A DNA stretch of 64,000 nucleotides from Serripes groenlandicus. Its lineage: Eukaryota; Mollusca; Bivalvia; Cardiida; Cardiidae. The stretch covers positions 40,066,601-40,130,600 of the forward strand of contig JASEVX010000013.1 of the NCBI GenBank assembly GCA_031761405.1. Direction: 5' to 3'. The notes beneath the pieces are model-generated. The model saw only the letters and a program-made list of their open reading frames with translations. It did not search any database and was not told the DNA's origin. Of the stretch, positions 34,505-45,182 are shown in pieces; the first letter of the stretch is position 1; the number at the start of each line of letters is the position of its first letter. The translations under genes and the position numbers were made by a program.

Positions 34505-34665
34505 AATGAAGCGTCGTATCTAATACAGGGGCTTCGTGCGACCCCTCCTCCTCCAGCCGTGAAGTAGGATCGTCCGTCCGTACTAAAGTGCAAACACTTT
34601 CTCCGCTATGTTCATGCATTGTGCTGTACGGCAGTGCAGTGGGTCGTCCTTTGCAAAACACCATA
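34505..34665 (-). pseudogene. Degenerate last exon of propeller copy 2
   Basis: It aligns with the intact last exon at 50333-50478 through 'gacggacgatcctacttcac' (D-G-R-S-Y-F-T), a preceding H-S-G-E-S-V block and the final I-R-Y-D-A. The frame is broken by indels, stops appear, and the AG acceptor seen in copy 1 is missing (the sequence reads 'tttatggtgt'). The position after the degenerate exon at 35449-35758 matches the exon order of copy 1. Confidence 0.7.
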
Positions 34666-34989
34666 AACAAGAACAAACGAGAGGGTCATTATAATCACAT
34701 GAGGCGATTGGTTTGGGTTAAACGCCGTTTTTCAACAATCGTTACAGTCAAACAAACCGTTTGCCAGATAGCACTTAACCCAATGCATCTTCCGACGCTT
34801 TGCTCTCGATCACTAGTATACCACACAACAGTCTTTCTTAACAACTGGCTGCTTTTTCCACATCTAGGTTTTGAGGGCCAATGGTCAAAGAGAGAAATTA
34901 CGGCTTTCGCATTGACATTTTCATCAGGCGTAAACGGTAAGGTTTGGTAGGTGATACTAATTGAAGAAATTCAGCGATGATAAAATGAT

Positions 34990-35205
34990 GTTCTATTTGC
35001 CGTTTTACGTCTGTTTCACGTTTACTCGTTTTCAACTTTCATGCTATTTAACGGCGACAATTCACTTATTCACGATCCCTCTTTGCTTGTAAATGTGCCT
35101 TACCCTGGGGTACTACACACCTGCATGACCGCCGCGACTGGCGATCGAACCCGGGACCCCTGCTTTTTAAATCCCCATTGCTAACCACTCGGCCATACGC
35201 GAAAT
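34990..35205 (-). mobile_element. tRNA-SINE (GTTCACTTATTCATGATC subtype)
   Basis: 'cacttattcacgatccctct' in the body and 'gatcgaacccgggacccctg' in the tRNA-like head. Confidence 0.6.
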
Positions 35206-35448
35206 AGACGAGAATAGAGTATGCTCTAAGTCGAGGTTAACCATTCGACTGCCTGGATGGATTTTTATGAAGCTTGTGCCGCCAGTAAGGAAACTAGGTC
35301 AGCCGTCCGACCAAGATCTATTCTAATAACCGGGTTAACTCAGCATAATTTATCTTGATATTCGTATAATTGGCCATGGACTCTATCAAATGCAAAACTG
35401 AAAATGTCCCATTTAAAAAAATCAACATGTGAAATGAGTTATTCTTAC

Positions 35449-35758
35449 TTAATATAGTCCGGTCCCCTCCATTCATACTGTAGGTGTAATACATTGTCAT
35501 GTGTTTTTCAGCAAGACTTCCTGACCATCGGGCGGCGAAATGTCCCCGACCCACGGGGGTCTCTATGAACTGTGTGGATACCAAGGATACCCGGTCTCTT
35601 GAATTGAGGGTACGGGAGTAGCCAAGAATTGGTCCAGCCCATGACTTGGTACACGTCCTATCATAGCGCCGTCCGCGTTATCGACTTTAGACACGATGTA
35701 CAATGGTACAACTCGTCAGGGGGTAACCATTAAGGTTTCTGCGTCAGGCTCGTTCCAA
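35449..35758 (-). pseudogene. Degenerate WNEPDAETLM exon of propeller copy 2
   Basis: The acceptor (aaatttcag) and donor (gtaagaat) are still present at the same places as in the intact exon 53417-53700. It opens W-N-E-P-D-A-E-T-L-M, but an in-frame TGA follows four codons later beside a 6-bp insertion. Then L-Y-I-V-S-K-V-D-N-A-D-G-A-M-I-G-R-V-P is readable. At least two frameshifts follow before the end, which still resembles 'G-D-I-S', 'D-G-Q-E-V-L' and 'D-Y-I'. It is 26 bp longer than the intact exon. As it stands it cannot code for the full blade. Confidence 0.78.
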
Positions 35759-35764
35759 CTGAAA

Positions 35765-36160
35765 TTTGATTGATTAGTTTATTTTTTCGTTTGTTTTGTG
35801 TTTGTCGCCTATTTTGGCCGTGGACGCTATTGATTGGTTTATTTTTTTGTTCGTTTTGTTTTGTTATTGTCGCCTTTTTTTGGCTGTGGACGCTATTGAT
35901 TGGTTTAGTTTTGTTCGTTTGTTTTTGTTTGTTTGTCGCCTATTTTGGCCGTGGACGCTATTGATTGGTTTATTTTTGTTCGTTTGTTTTGTTTTGTCGC
36001 CTATTTTGGCCGTAGGACGTTATTGATTGAGGTTATGACTGTTTGTTCGTTTGTTTTGTTTGTCGCCTATTTTGGCCGTGGACACTATTGATTGGTTTAT
36101 TTTTGTTTCGTTTTGTTTTGTTTGTCGCCTATCTTTGGCCGTGTACGCTATTTGCTTGGT
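35765..36160. repeat. 60-70-bp minisatellite next to the exon copies
   Basis: About six units of 'attgattggtttatttttgt', 'tcgtttgttttg' and 'tcgcctattttggccgtgga'. It starts in the intron flank of the degenerate exon. The flanks of the two other exon copies carry recognisable single relatives of the unit. Confidence 0.85.
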
Positions 36161-36284
36161 TTATGTTGCTGTGGTTGCCTGCCTTGGCAGGACGACGTGT
36201 ATGTATCATTACCCACTATTTGTTCAGTTCGTCTGTCTGTCAATCAACGGTTCGAACCTCAATGTGTACATGTCCTATTTTAGC

Positions 36285-36403
36285 CCCTTGCGCAATATCT
36301 AGCTTGCGCCAGGACACGATATACAATTATATCTACTTCAGACACGATATACAATTCGGAGTCAGGGGTCACCATCAGGATTCCTGCGCCAGGCTCGTTC
36401 CAA
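36285..36403 (-). pseudogene. Second broken copy of the WNEPDAETLM exon
   Basis: It keeps an AG acceptor at 36405-36404 and reads W-N-E-P-G-A-G-I-L-M-V-T-P-D-S-E-L-Y-I-V, then an internal duplication of 'tgtatatcgtgtc' and a stop. Homology ends near 36285. There is no donor and no second half. Confidence 0.7.
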
Positions 36404-36589
36404 CTGCAATTTGATTCATTGAATTATTTTGTTTTTGCGTTTGGTATGTCATCTGCTTTTGCCGGGTGGTGCTATTGGTTGATTGATTTGTTTGTGTTGT
36501 CTGCCTCGGCAGCACGTCATCAAGGGATCATTACCCGTCATTTGTTCAGTGCGTCTGTATGTCCGTCAAGATTCAACCTGCCACTTAAT

Positions 36590-36691
36590 ACATGTCCCAT
36601 CTAAGCCCCGAGCGCATTACCGACTTTAGGCACGATATACAATTCGGCGTCAGGGGCCACCATCAAGGTTTCAGCGTCCGGCTCGTTCTAA
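36590..36691 (-). pseudogene. Third broken copy of the WNEPDAETLM exon
   Basis: The first Trp codon is TAG. N-E-P-D-A-E-T-L-M-V-A-P-D-A-E-L-Y-I-V then follows, and a further TAG lies after G-A. It is shorter than a third of the intact exon. Its flanking intron sequence also matches that of the copy at 36285-36403, so segments of roughly 300 bp were duplicated in tandem. Confidence 0.7.
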
Positions 36692-37164
36692 CTATAAATT
36701 GATTGATTAGTTTATGTTTTCGTGTGCTTTGTATGCCGCCCGCTTTGGCAGGACAACGCTTTTGACCATAATGAGCAATGTCTCCTTTTACAAATCTATC
36801 CAAGCATCATACTGTCATTTATTTATTTTCCTTATTTTATGCCAGAATTGTTCTCATTTATTTATTGCAAATGTGGGAAAAGGTTAGAGCTTTGCGTACA
36901 GTATAGGAAAATGACGATTGCCCGGCGTATTTGACTTACTCTCAAGGACAAGCATCCATAAGACCGTTGTAGAACCAGATCAGATTCCACACAGTATAAT
37001 CTGGATCACCTTCGTTCGCAAATTGACCATAGACACTTTCAAGAAACGTTTGACTAACGGTGTTAATCGATGAGACAGTATATATGCGCTAATCGGTATT
37101 TACCTACAATTATCACACATATTAACAAAGCTGAATGCCAAATGATACTTATTGCAGTGGCTTT

Positions 37165-37675
37165 GATCATTTGTTTGAGCTCTTATTCTAGAAATACAGG
37201 CATTAGCACATTGATAATTTGTTTGACCTCTTGTTTTAGAAATACAGGCATTATCACATTGCTAATTTGTTTGAAATCTTATTTTAGAAATACAGGCATT
37301 AGCACATTGATAATTTGTTTGAATACAGGCATTATCACATTGATAATGTGTTTGAACTCTTATTCTAGAAATACAGGCATTAGCACATTGATAATTTGTT
37401 TGAACTCTTATTCTAGAAATACAGGCATTAGTACATTGATAATTTGTTTGAACTCTTATTCTAGAAATACAGGCATCGGCACATTGATAATTTGTTTGAA
37501 CTCTTATTCTAGAAAAACAGGCATTATCACATTGATAATTTGTTTGAACTCTTGTTTTAGAAATACAGGCATCATCACATTGATAATTTGTTTGAAGTCT
37601 TGTTCTAGAAATACAGGCATCATCACATTGATCATTTGCTTGAACTCTTATTCTAGAAATACAGGCATTAGCACA
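37165..37675. repeat. 48-bp minisatellite, about 10 copies
   Basis: The unit contains 'aaatacaggcattagcacat' and 'tgataatttgtttgaactct'. One unit is shortened. Because 48 is a multiple of three, a 215-codon plus-strand frame is open (I-I-C-L-N-S-Y-S-R-N-T-G), but it has no gene context. Confidence 0.95.
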
Positions 37676-37949
37676 TACTCATGGAATTTACAATGCGTAG
37701 GAACTTACAAGTTTTGAAACCCTCCACGAGAGAATGTACACGTTGCCTATTGTGAACAGTGTAGATCCAGAGCAGCCTGTGTATCCACTAATCACATCCT
37801 GAGCAAGACCTACATCGCTCACACATTACTTACACAAGTTTGTTGGAAGCTTCTGTCAAGTTGTTTTGATTCTGATAAAACGGAGCAGATATACAGGTTA
37901 ACATTGACATACACTGTTCAGGATTGCTAACGTATACCTTTTCACGGAT

Positions 37950-38207
37950 AACGATAGTTCAGTTGGTAGTGTCGCGGGCTAACAATAAAGGGGTTGTGTG
38001 TTCGAGCCACAGCTCGGTCAGCATTTTCCCCGACGTTTGGCAAAGAAATAATGCGACACGCACACAACGTCCACTACCAATGGACTTAGAGTCAATATGT
38101 GGAGTACTGGTGTATTCATGACAGACAGGAAACACAAGGGTATGTGAACTGGCCGCCGTAATATGACTGAAAAAGTGTTAAAAACGGCTTTACATACCAA
38201 TCAGTCA
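37950..38207 (+). mobile_element. tRNA-SINE, full length but diverged
   Basis: The head has 'gttcagttggtagtgtcgcg' (A-box-like) and 'gtgtgttcgagccacagctc' (B-box-like). The body has 'gaactggccgccgtaatatg' and 'gttaaaaacggc', and the tail 'caatcag'. It lies just 3' of the exon at 38258-38363, in its downstream intron. Confidence 0.75.
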
Positions 38208-38257
38208 TTTTGAACGGATGGGCTCTCACATATAATTATCTGGACATTCACATGTAC

Positions 38258-38363
38258 CTGTATCTCAACTCGCCATCTAGACTAACGGTGAGTTTGTCCG
38301 CAAGCACAGCTGGTTCCACGATACGATATATTGTCTGACTGGGTCCACCGTCACCGATGTCTC
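38258..38363 (-). CDS. Propeller copy 2, exon 4
   Basis: A 106-bp exon, acceptor tcctttacag, donor gtacatgt. It enters after one base (G|GA, Gly) and leaves after two (AG). It reads D-I-G-D-G-G-P-S-Q-T-I-Y-R-I-V-E-P-A-V-L and ends L-D-G-E-L-R-Y. Together with the previous exon it forms Y-I-G-D-I-G-D followed by I-Y-R-x-x-E-P, a hallmark of this beta-propeller-like family. The exit phase fits an exon starting T-TGG, as both the degenerate exon at 35758 and the intact exon at 53700 do, giving Ser-Trp-Asn. Confidence 0.87.
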
Positions 38364-39225
38364 CTGTAAAGGAACCAGATCTGTATTTAACACTTTCTTT
38401 TGTTTGTGCTATGTTTGATGCCGTTTTCAACAATATTTCAGTTATATCAATGCGTTTTCTGGTAGAGTTACCAGTACTACTGGTCCATTTAACCTGACAC
38501 CAGCGACTCAGTCGTAATGCTGATTATGCTAATTATGCCGAATTAAACTTATTGAATAAATAAACTATGCCGTCCGGAAAATAAACTGTATTAAGGATTA
38601 TACTGCAGTTGTGGTAGTCTGGAGTTACCTGCCCCAACTATAACAATATATGTATAACCAATAATGGCGGCGCCCTTTGGCCATGGTGTTGCAAGCTTTA
38701 GGGACAATTTGTATGTTGAACAATCGGGTTAACCTGTAACCACATTCCGAAAGTAGTTTGCTTCATTATGTATGTTTTGATTCCAAAGACCAAGTTGTAT
38801 TTGTCCGCTCCGTTGGTTAATGCCAGATGCGCTAGTTTATCATAGTTCGCATTTGTTCAATGTCGTCTGCTGTATATTGGTTGTATGTCAAAAGTAATTA
38901 AACGATTGGTCCTACGAATGAATAGACAAGTCTTTTGATCAACCAATAGGCAAACGGAAAATATACGCCATCGATAATTCTGTGATTTGATTAGTCATAA
39001 ACGGTACACAATCTGAGCTTTACTACTGGTCTATTATTCCTGACACCAGCGTGTCAGTGGTTCTTCAGTCTAACACAACAATCATGAGTGCCATTGTGGG
39101 AAAGCACCTAAGATATTTAAGATATTTGGTATAAAACGGTCGGGGATCTACCCAGCAACTTAGGCGGACGCTCTACCACTACACGACCGAGGCTGTCATC
39201 ATACATGTATGTCAATGACATTTAC

Positions 39226-39328
39226 CTATATATACACAGAAATCATCCAAATGTCCGTAACATTTCCCACAGGCTATGTCTTCCCAATCTGCATTGGTGG
39301 CACCATTTACCGTGATCACCGAAATCAC
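39226..39328 (-). CDS. Propeller copy 2, exon 3
   Basis: A 103-bp exon, acceptor tttatttccag, donor gtaaatgt, entering at a codon boundary and leaving after one base. It reads V-I-S-V-I-T-V-N-G-A-T-N-A-D-W-E-D-I-A-C and ends F-C-V-Y-I. A-T-N-x-D-W-E-D-I-A is one of the strongest motifs of the family. The three Cys may form disulphides, as expected for a secreted protein. Confidence 0.88.
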
Positions 39329-39835
39329 CTGGAAATAAAAATAAAAATGCACCGTTCATTTATAAAAGGAGGTTCAGCAAGCGTCGAGCAAAGCTCGTTT
39401 TGAGGTAGTAACTTTATTTAAGAAAATTCCCTGTATTAGTATATAATGTCTTTGACTGTTATTCTTGTTGGCCCTGCTCGTGAAATTAACAGTAGAATTG
39501 AATAGAAAAAAAACCAGAGAACCAGTTTCGTTCTCGTATCCACATCCGGAATACTTGACATGTACATTGAACTTAACATTTCTTGAGTAATGAATTATTA
39601 TGCTACTATATCAGTAGAAATATATATTCAATTACATTAAACATTGGAATATCAAATAAGGATTGATCCAGTAAAACATTCACGCGGTCTCATCTAGACA
39701 TTCTCGACAATTATCAATAGACGGTTCCAGACAACTTCCTACATACAATGTACTCGAAGTATAGACAGCGTTAATAAATGCGCACATGTACATGTATCTA
39801 TAAAATGTGTATCCAGTTTTCGTTTTATTGTTTTA

Positions 39836-40110
39836 TTGGTGTGTATGCCGTTTTCAATTATATCACGGGCATTGTTCACTTATTCATGATTTCTGGCAGG
39901 GCGGTACGTCTCTTATATTACGCCGTTTTCAACATTATTTCAGTTATATTACGGCGATAGTTCACTTATTCGTGATCCCTGGGTAAACAAACCAGCACTG
40001 GGCTAGGAGATATACCTTGCCGAAAGGGCATTCCTCCATACCCACCACCGCAACGGTTGATATCATCAGGGACGATTGGTTGCAAATCACACATGTTAAC
40101 CAGTCGGTTA
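39836..40110 (-). mobile_element. tRNA-SINE, partly duplicated
   Basis: Two overlapping 3' bodies ('gtatgccgttttcaattata' and 'acgccgttttcaacattatt') are followed by 'cacttattcgtgatccctgg'. The tRNA-like head near 40060-40110 is eroded. Confidence 0.55.
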
Positions 40111-40217
40111 TTGTTGATTCATGCATTATACACATTTGTCGTAAAAACGCTATGTTACGATTGGTTTCCTTATGAATGGTCCTACATATATATATATAAT
40201 AGTCTTTGCAAACTCAC

Positions 40218-40372
40218 ATTAGCATTCCGACTGTCGATGGCGTACAGTTTGTTCGAGTTACCATGGTCGTTATGGGAATACAGAATGCCCGGATGTATTC
40301 GACTCGCGCATAAACCGGAAGCTTCGTTTAAATGTCTGTCGTCTATTTCTCCTACCTTGACACCAGTGTTCA
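40218..40372 (-). CDS. Propeller copy 2, exon 2
   Basis: A 155-bp exon, acceptor gttgccctttcag, donor gtgagttt. It enters after one base (G|TG, Val) and ends at a codon boundary. It reads N-T-G-V-K-V-G-E-I-D-D-R-H-L-N-E-A-S-G-L and then S-R-I-H-P-G-I-L-Y-S-H-N-D-H-G-N plus K-L-Y-A-I-D. L-N-E-A-S-G-L-x2-S-R-x2-P-G-x-L-Y-x-H-N-D is the entry motif of a family of secreted proteins, known from bacteria and marine invertebrates, predicted to fold as beta-propellers and of unknown biochemical role. Confidence 0.88.
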
Positions 40373-40724
40373 CTGAAAGGGCAACACACGACACATTAAA
40401 AGGTAAAAAACGACATTCGAGGCTTTATCATCAGAGAAGCCCCAGAAATGCCAACTTGTACATTTCTAAAGTACGATATCATACGACAATAAGGCAGTTT
40501 CTCGGAAAAGTTTTTCAATTTTGTTTTAAGGCGCGTTGTCATCAGAAGTTAAGTATACAGATATATCAATGCATTTCTTTATCCTGACACCAATACATCA
40601 GTCGTAATGCTATCCCCGCTACCTGGTTAGCCAGGAAGGGAGGCCAATTACTGTCATGCGTTAGTTTAAACTTATTTAATTTTACATCGTTTGCGAAACA
40701 AGTTTTCAGATTAGATTAATCGCG

Positions 40725-40832
40725 CTCGATGTCTGCTTCCTGGAGACTTAACCAGTACTCGCGCCGTTTGTGTGGAAAAATCCAAAAGGCTGTGCCCCAA
40801 TCACGGGGTTCGTACCCGGGACCTTTGACACT
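40725..40832 (-). mobile_element. tRNA-SINE head fragment
   Basis: It shares 'gatgtctgcttcctggagac' and 'gttcgtacccgggacctttg' with 26885-27183. Confidence 0.55.
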
Positions 40833-40949
40833 GTCACATGTTAAGTCTGTATGACACGACCGCAGATCGAGCTCTGATCCCCGGCTGTAATCATTTCACC
40901 AAGGAGACGGTAAAGAAAGAGTCATTATATATAGAATGTTGTGCGGTAA

Positions 40950-41185
40950 AGCCGAGCATCTGTAACTCAGTCGGTAACGACGCGGGCTGCCAAAATTCTT
41001 ATCGGAGTTTGAAAACAGTCAATGCGACAAACGTTATTCGTCTTCAACCAATGTCTTTATGGAAAACCAGCCAGTTGTTTAAAAAGAAGTGTTGCGTTGA
41101 GTCTTGGGAAACATATGTGCAGAATAACTAGCCGTCCTGAGATGGCTTAAAAGGTGTTGAAAAAGGCATTAAACCGCGATCAATC
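40950..41185 (+). mobile_element. tRNA-SINE, AATC family, with A box
   Basis: The head is 'gtaactcagtcggtaacgac' next to 'gcgggctgcc'. The B box is eroded. The body keeps 'gtcaatgcgacaaacgttat' and the tail 'attaaaccgcgatcaatc'. Confidence 0.65.
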
Positions 41186-41364
41186 ACTGTCCGATGAGCT
41201 TTTAATTGATATAATGAACTATAAATTGGGGGTGGGGGGAAAGTTATAAGGCCTCTTTTGTGAGATAACGACAGACATGTATGTCATTAGGCTGACCGAT
41301 TTCCTTAAGGTCATTCTACTTTAAGTCTTCTGTGTTTGTCTAAGCCCTACTGATAAGGTTTCGT

Positions 41365-41600
41365 AACCCTTGCCCACACACAGACGCTTTCTGGCGCCTT
41401 TGCAGCAGATGACTTTTGAAAACAGTGTGGACAAAAAAACAACAGAAAAAGTCTCATAAATGAGCAATATCCCCTTTTATCAAAGTGTTTCGACTCTTAA
41501 CAAATTGTTTTCAATAACATTTTCGTGTCTACGTTTACCTAGATGTTGTCAAAGTCGTTCGTCGGCAAAGAATTTGTAGAATGTGGGGGAAAATGTTAAA
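41365..41600. mobile_element. piggyBac-like MITE, decayed
   Basis: Left 'taacccttgcccacac' with 'tttgcagcagatgacttttg', centre 'ctcataaatgagcaatatcc', right 'gtagaatgtgggggaaaatg'. The terminal TTAA motifs are mutated. Confidence 0.65.
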
Positions 41601-41679
41601 CTTCCAAAACCAGTGCTCTCTACATGTAAGTATTGACCTTACTTTAGGAATGTCCGTCATACACCAGGATATATATATA

Positions 41680-41831
41680 GGATCCATCATGAGTTTTCTT
41701 TGGAGATCAAGATTTCTTAAATGAGTCTAGAAAAAGACGGTTATTAACCGAGCCTCTTGGCGAGGTTAATAACTCTCTTTTTCGAGACGAATTTAAGAAA
41801 TCTTCTCCAAAGAAAAACGAGTGATGGATTC
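41680..41831. repeat. Long hairpin I
   Basis: The left arm (from ggatccatcatgagttttct) and right arm (ending acgagtgatggattc) are complementary over about 65 bp with few mismatches. The loop is around 'gagcctcttggcgag'. It is followed by 'tttttatcacctaaacagtg'. The layout matches hairpin II at 42699-42819, though the arm sequences differ. Confidence 0.8.
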
Positions 41832-42698
41832 TTTTTATCACCTAAACAGTGTGTTTTAATGAAAAATATTGACAACATCAAAACAAAGACCGAATAACAT
41901 ATTCTTCATAAGAACTTGTGATTCACCGCATAAAAAAGTAGTCCCTCATCATTTTTCAATAAGAAGAAAAACAACAACAATGTTTTAAACAATTAAGACT
42001 CGTTATTTATTCAAAATAACGTATTATTGCATTTTTCAAGTGTAAAATTTAACAACTTAACAATAAACATAATAAAGATAAAGGTCAAAATGACGTCATC
42101 AGTAGTCGCGTGTATGACGTGATTTTGTTATCACACGTGTATGATAACGTTGTTCCGTGATTTGTTCTCAACTTGAAAATAAGGGTATTTATGTGATAAA
42201 TATATGTATATGACTTAACCATGTCGAATGCAAATAAAACTTAATATGTTATCCACTAATCTTACAAAGTGTGTATTAATGTACAAGATGAACGCTTTGC
42301 ATTTTTAAGAAAACAACCTCTTTTGGAATAATACGGAAAGAAATTGGAAAATAAGAAATAAGAATAATAAAACGTTTAACATTTTTATCCATTTCTCATG
42401 CATTCAAAGATTAATACAATTGGATTGTTGGGACAATGTGGAGAAAACAAAAATTATAAAATAAATAAAGACACTATACCAACTTTCACGTTATATTACA
42501 ATTGCTGTAAATGAATAAGAAATACTAAGTAGATACTATGGTTGTCAAATCGATGACATCCTGATAATAATGTATGGGTTTGTTTACCTTCGCACTTGGG
42601 TGTCTATCGTCTCACATATATATTTGCATCAGCCAAACACAATGCCGCCTACACAATCGTTAAATATATACAGGGGAGAAAACCTATACATATATATA

Positions 42699-42819
42699 GG
42701 ATCTGACATGAGTTGTCATTTTATATAAAGTTTTATTAAACGAGTTAATGTTCGCTTAATAACAAATTTCTTGGACGAGTTTAATAAAACTATATGAAAT
42801 GACAACGAATGTCAGATTC
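42699..42819. repeat. Long hairpin II
   Basis: The left arm 'ggatctgacatgagttgtca' pairs with the right arm 'tgacaacgaatgtcagattc', and pairing continues through 'ttttattaaacgag'. It is preceded by 'tatatatagg' and followed by 'ttttgatcgcatgacg', as in hairpin I. Confidence 0.8.
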
Positions 42820-43740
42820 TTTTGATCGCATGACGAAACACAAAAGGAAAATCGTTTTTTCGCTGTCAGAAAATAGTCCCAACATATAATACTTAACAGA
42901 CTGTTAACTAATCACACAAACATATATTGTTATGACCGATAATGGTCTCTTTACCTCGTCCATGTATCGTGACGTTTGTGTTTACCGGATGTGTTATATG
43001 TTCTCAGCCATTTTTTACACATTCGAGGATGAATACACAAATATTGATTCGGTCATGTTATATTACACATGTCACATATAAAGAAATACATAATGCGTAT
43101 ATATATATATATATATCTGATACAAGTATTGTCATGTGATAAAAGCGAAATAAAAAATAAGCTGTGATTGCCGATAGTTTAGTAACCGAGCGTTGGTTGT
43201 ATCGTGCGATTTAATTGGACAGACACACGAGCATAGTGTTAATTCAAGATGACATTTTATGCAGTGTCGTCAGATCCAAGTATTTTGTCTGATTTCTATG
43301 ATCTTGATCAGATGCTATATAACATGCAAAAACAGTCGGTGAAGTACAGGCTCTACAAAGTTTTCATTTTCGAACCAGACCGATAATCGCCGGAGTCAGC
43401 TCTGATATACATTCTGCAACAATTTGATCTGGTTGGGGTTTAACGCCATTTTCAACATTATTGAATAAATAAAACCAACCTATCCCAACAGGCTTAGCTT
43501 AGGTTAACCTTATTTATTTTACATCTATTGTGAAACAAGCGTTGAGCTTATATCATTCACGCTCGATGTCTGATTCCTGGAGACTTCACGCTCGATGTCG
43601 GCTTCCTGGAGACTTAACCAATATACTCGCGCCGTCTGTTTGGAAAAATGCATTACCATTTAATAGAAAGAGTTCATGTCACGTGGTTCATATGTATGCA
43701 GTCGAACCTGCCTATGTCGACATTTGAAGTATCTAATATT

Positions 43741-43969
43741 TCGAGGGCTTGGCGTGAAACGGTTGTAACTAAAATTGGTATTTTTTTTACCAAGGTTATT
43801 TACCTCGCCATAAAGTCTTTATAAGCGTTAAATAATTTTTCTTGGTAAACAATGGAAATTTAGGTGCCATTGCTCGTTCTGCATTGTTTACAAAAGGGTC
43901 AACATTGCCCTTAATCCAGGGTTTTCAAAATAGGTTTTGAGTTACAACCGTTTCACGCCAAGCCCTCGA
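43741..43969. mobile_element. MITE B, complete (229 bp)
   Basis: The ends are TCGAGGGCTTGGCGTGAAAC and its inverse at the right, extended to 'cggttgtaac'. Inside are 'tcttggtaaacaatggaaat' and 'gccattgctcg'. Two other copies abut TA at one end, so a TA target (Tc1/mariner-like) is possible but not shown. Confidence 0.78.
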
Positions 43970-44227
43970 TTGGTGTTATTTCGATATGTATCAGACGTCC
44001 CTTCTTTGTTTTCATATATAAACAATGTTTATCTCGATTCCTGTAGTTTCGAGTTTTTAAGATATATCGAAGTAATATTCCCGTCCCAAATTGTTTTATC
44101 CTTAGTTAAAACGACCGAGTGTTTGCCACAAAAGGTGTGAACACACTGCTTGTAAACACACGCTTCAATGTATGTTCACGATTTGTGTTGAGACGTATTT
44201 GGGAAATAGTTAAATAGATATACATAC

Positions 44228-44327
44228 CATGTAGCAAAAGCCGTTTATCAGGATGGGACAGAATTCCCCGAAAAAGAAAAATGTTAAGAATCCAAACAAA
44301 AGCTTTGTTGTTCATGGTGTATACCAT
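44228..44327 (-). CDS. Propeller copy 2, first coding exon with signal peptide
   Basis: ATG at 44327-44325, a second in-frame ATG at 44315-44313, and donor gtatgtat after 44228. The frame reads M-V-Y-T-M-N-N-K-A-F-V-W-I-L-N-I-F-L-F-R and then G-I-L-S-H-P-D-K-R, a basic N-terminus followed by a hydrophobic stretch and a small-residue cleavage site: a signal peptide. The exon leaves after one base (G), which completes Val with the TG that opens the exon at 40372. Either ATG could be the start; the second places Asn-Asn-Lys directly before the hydrophobic core. The product should enter the secretory pathway. No promoter elements were identified. Confidence 0.8.
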
Positions 44328-44810
44328 AACTAAACGGATTGCTGACGACGGGTCTGCGGTAGACCTTCCTTTAAATATCGCCAAATCACAAGTGACGGTT
44401 TTGGGAAACTTTATCTCGGTCAGTTTGAGACAAAATCACAGAGGGTTTAAGGATGATCCTGTTTCTGATACGGACAATTTTTAAAGCCTCGACCTATGGA
44501 AGTTGTTGGAGGCAATTAAGTCAAAGAAATCCGCCATGTTCACCGTTGATGTAAATTCTTCGGTCACGTGATTTCCAAGCACTGCCCGAAAAAATGTAAT
44601 TGAATCCAAAAGAAATGGTTTTAATCACATAAGGCATCTCCTGGTTTGAACCCTTTCCCACATATGAGCCGTCTCATGCTAAAACTAACAGTGTGGACTA
44701 TCCGATAAGTATCGACCCGGATCAGTCTAGGCATGCCGCGCAGGTTTACCCGGATAGACACTTTCCGCCTCCTGTGGATTTCCTGTTTCAGGAATCATTG
44801 CTCTATACCT

Positions 44811-45090
44811 GTCGCCTGTCGCAAAGTATCAGTTCTGTAACTACGGAAAATAAAAAGGTTTCTCTTCCCAGTCAAATACTAGCTCATTACAAAATATAAG
44901 ATTAGTCAATCTCGATTAAGAGTATCATTAAGTATGATTCTTTCTATCAGTCTTTTTTTCTATGTGTGTGTTAATTGTAAATTGTGTATATATTCTTTTA
45001 TAATGTGTGTGTTAATTGTAATTTGTTTATATATTGCCAAAATGACAAGAAACTTGTACAGTTTACGTAAAATAAAATAATTGTCAATTG
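44811..45090 (+). mobile_element. 280-bp retroposon with 9-bp target duplication
   Basis: Flanked by TCTATACCT on both sides (44802-44810 and 45091-45099). It ends 'aaaataaaataattgtcaattg', with a poly(A)-signal-like string and short ATTGTCA repeats. A 43-bp block ('atgtgtgtgttaattgtaa') is duplicated in it. No coding sequence. Probably a 5'-truncated LINE tail or processed RNA. Confidence 0.65.
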
Positions 45091-45182
45091 TCTATACCTC
45101 TTTCCCCCTGAGACGGAATGTGTCGACCCGGATCAGTCTGCGCGGACTGCGCAGGCTGATCTGAGTCGATACATTACGCAGA

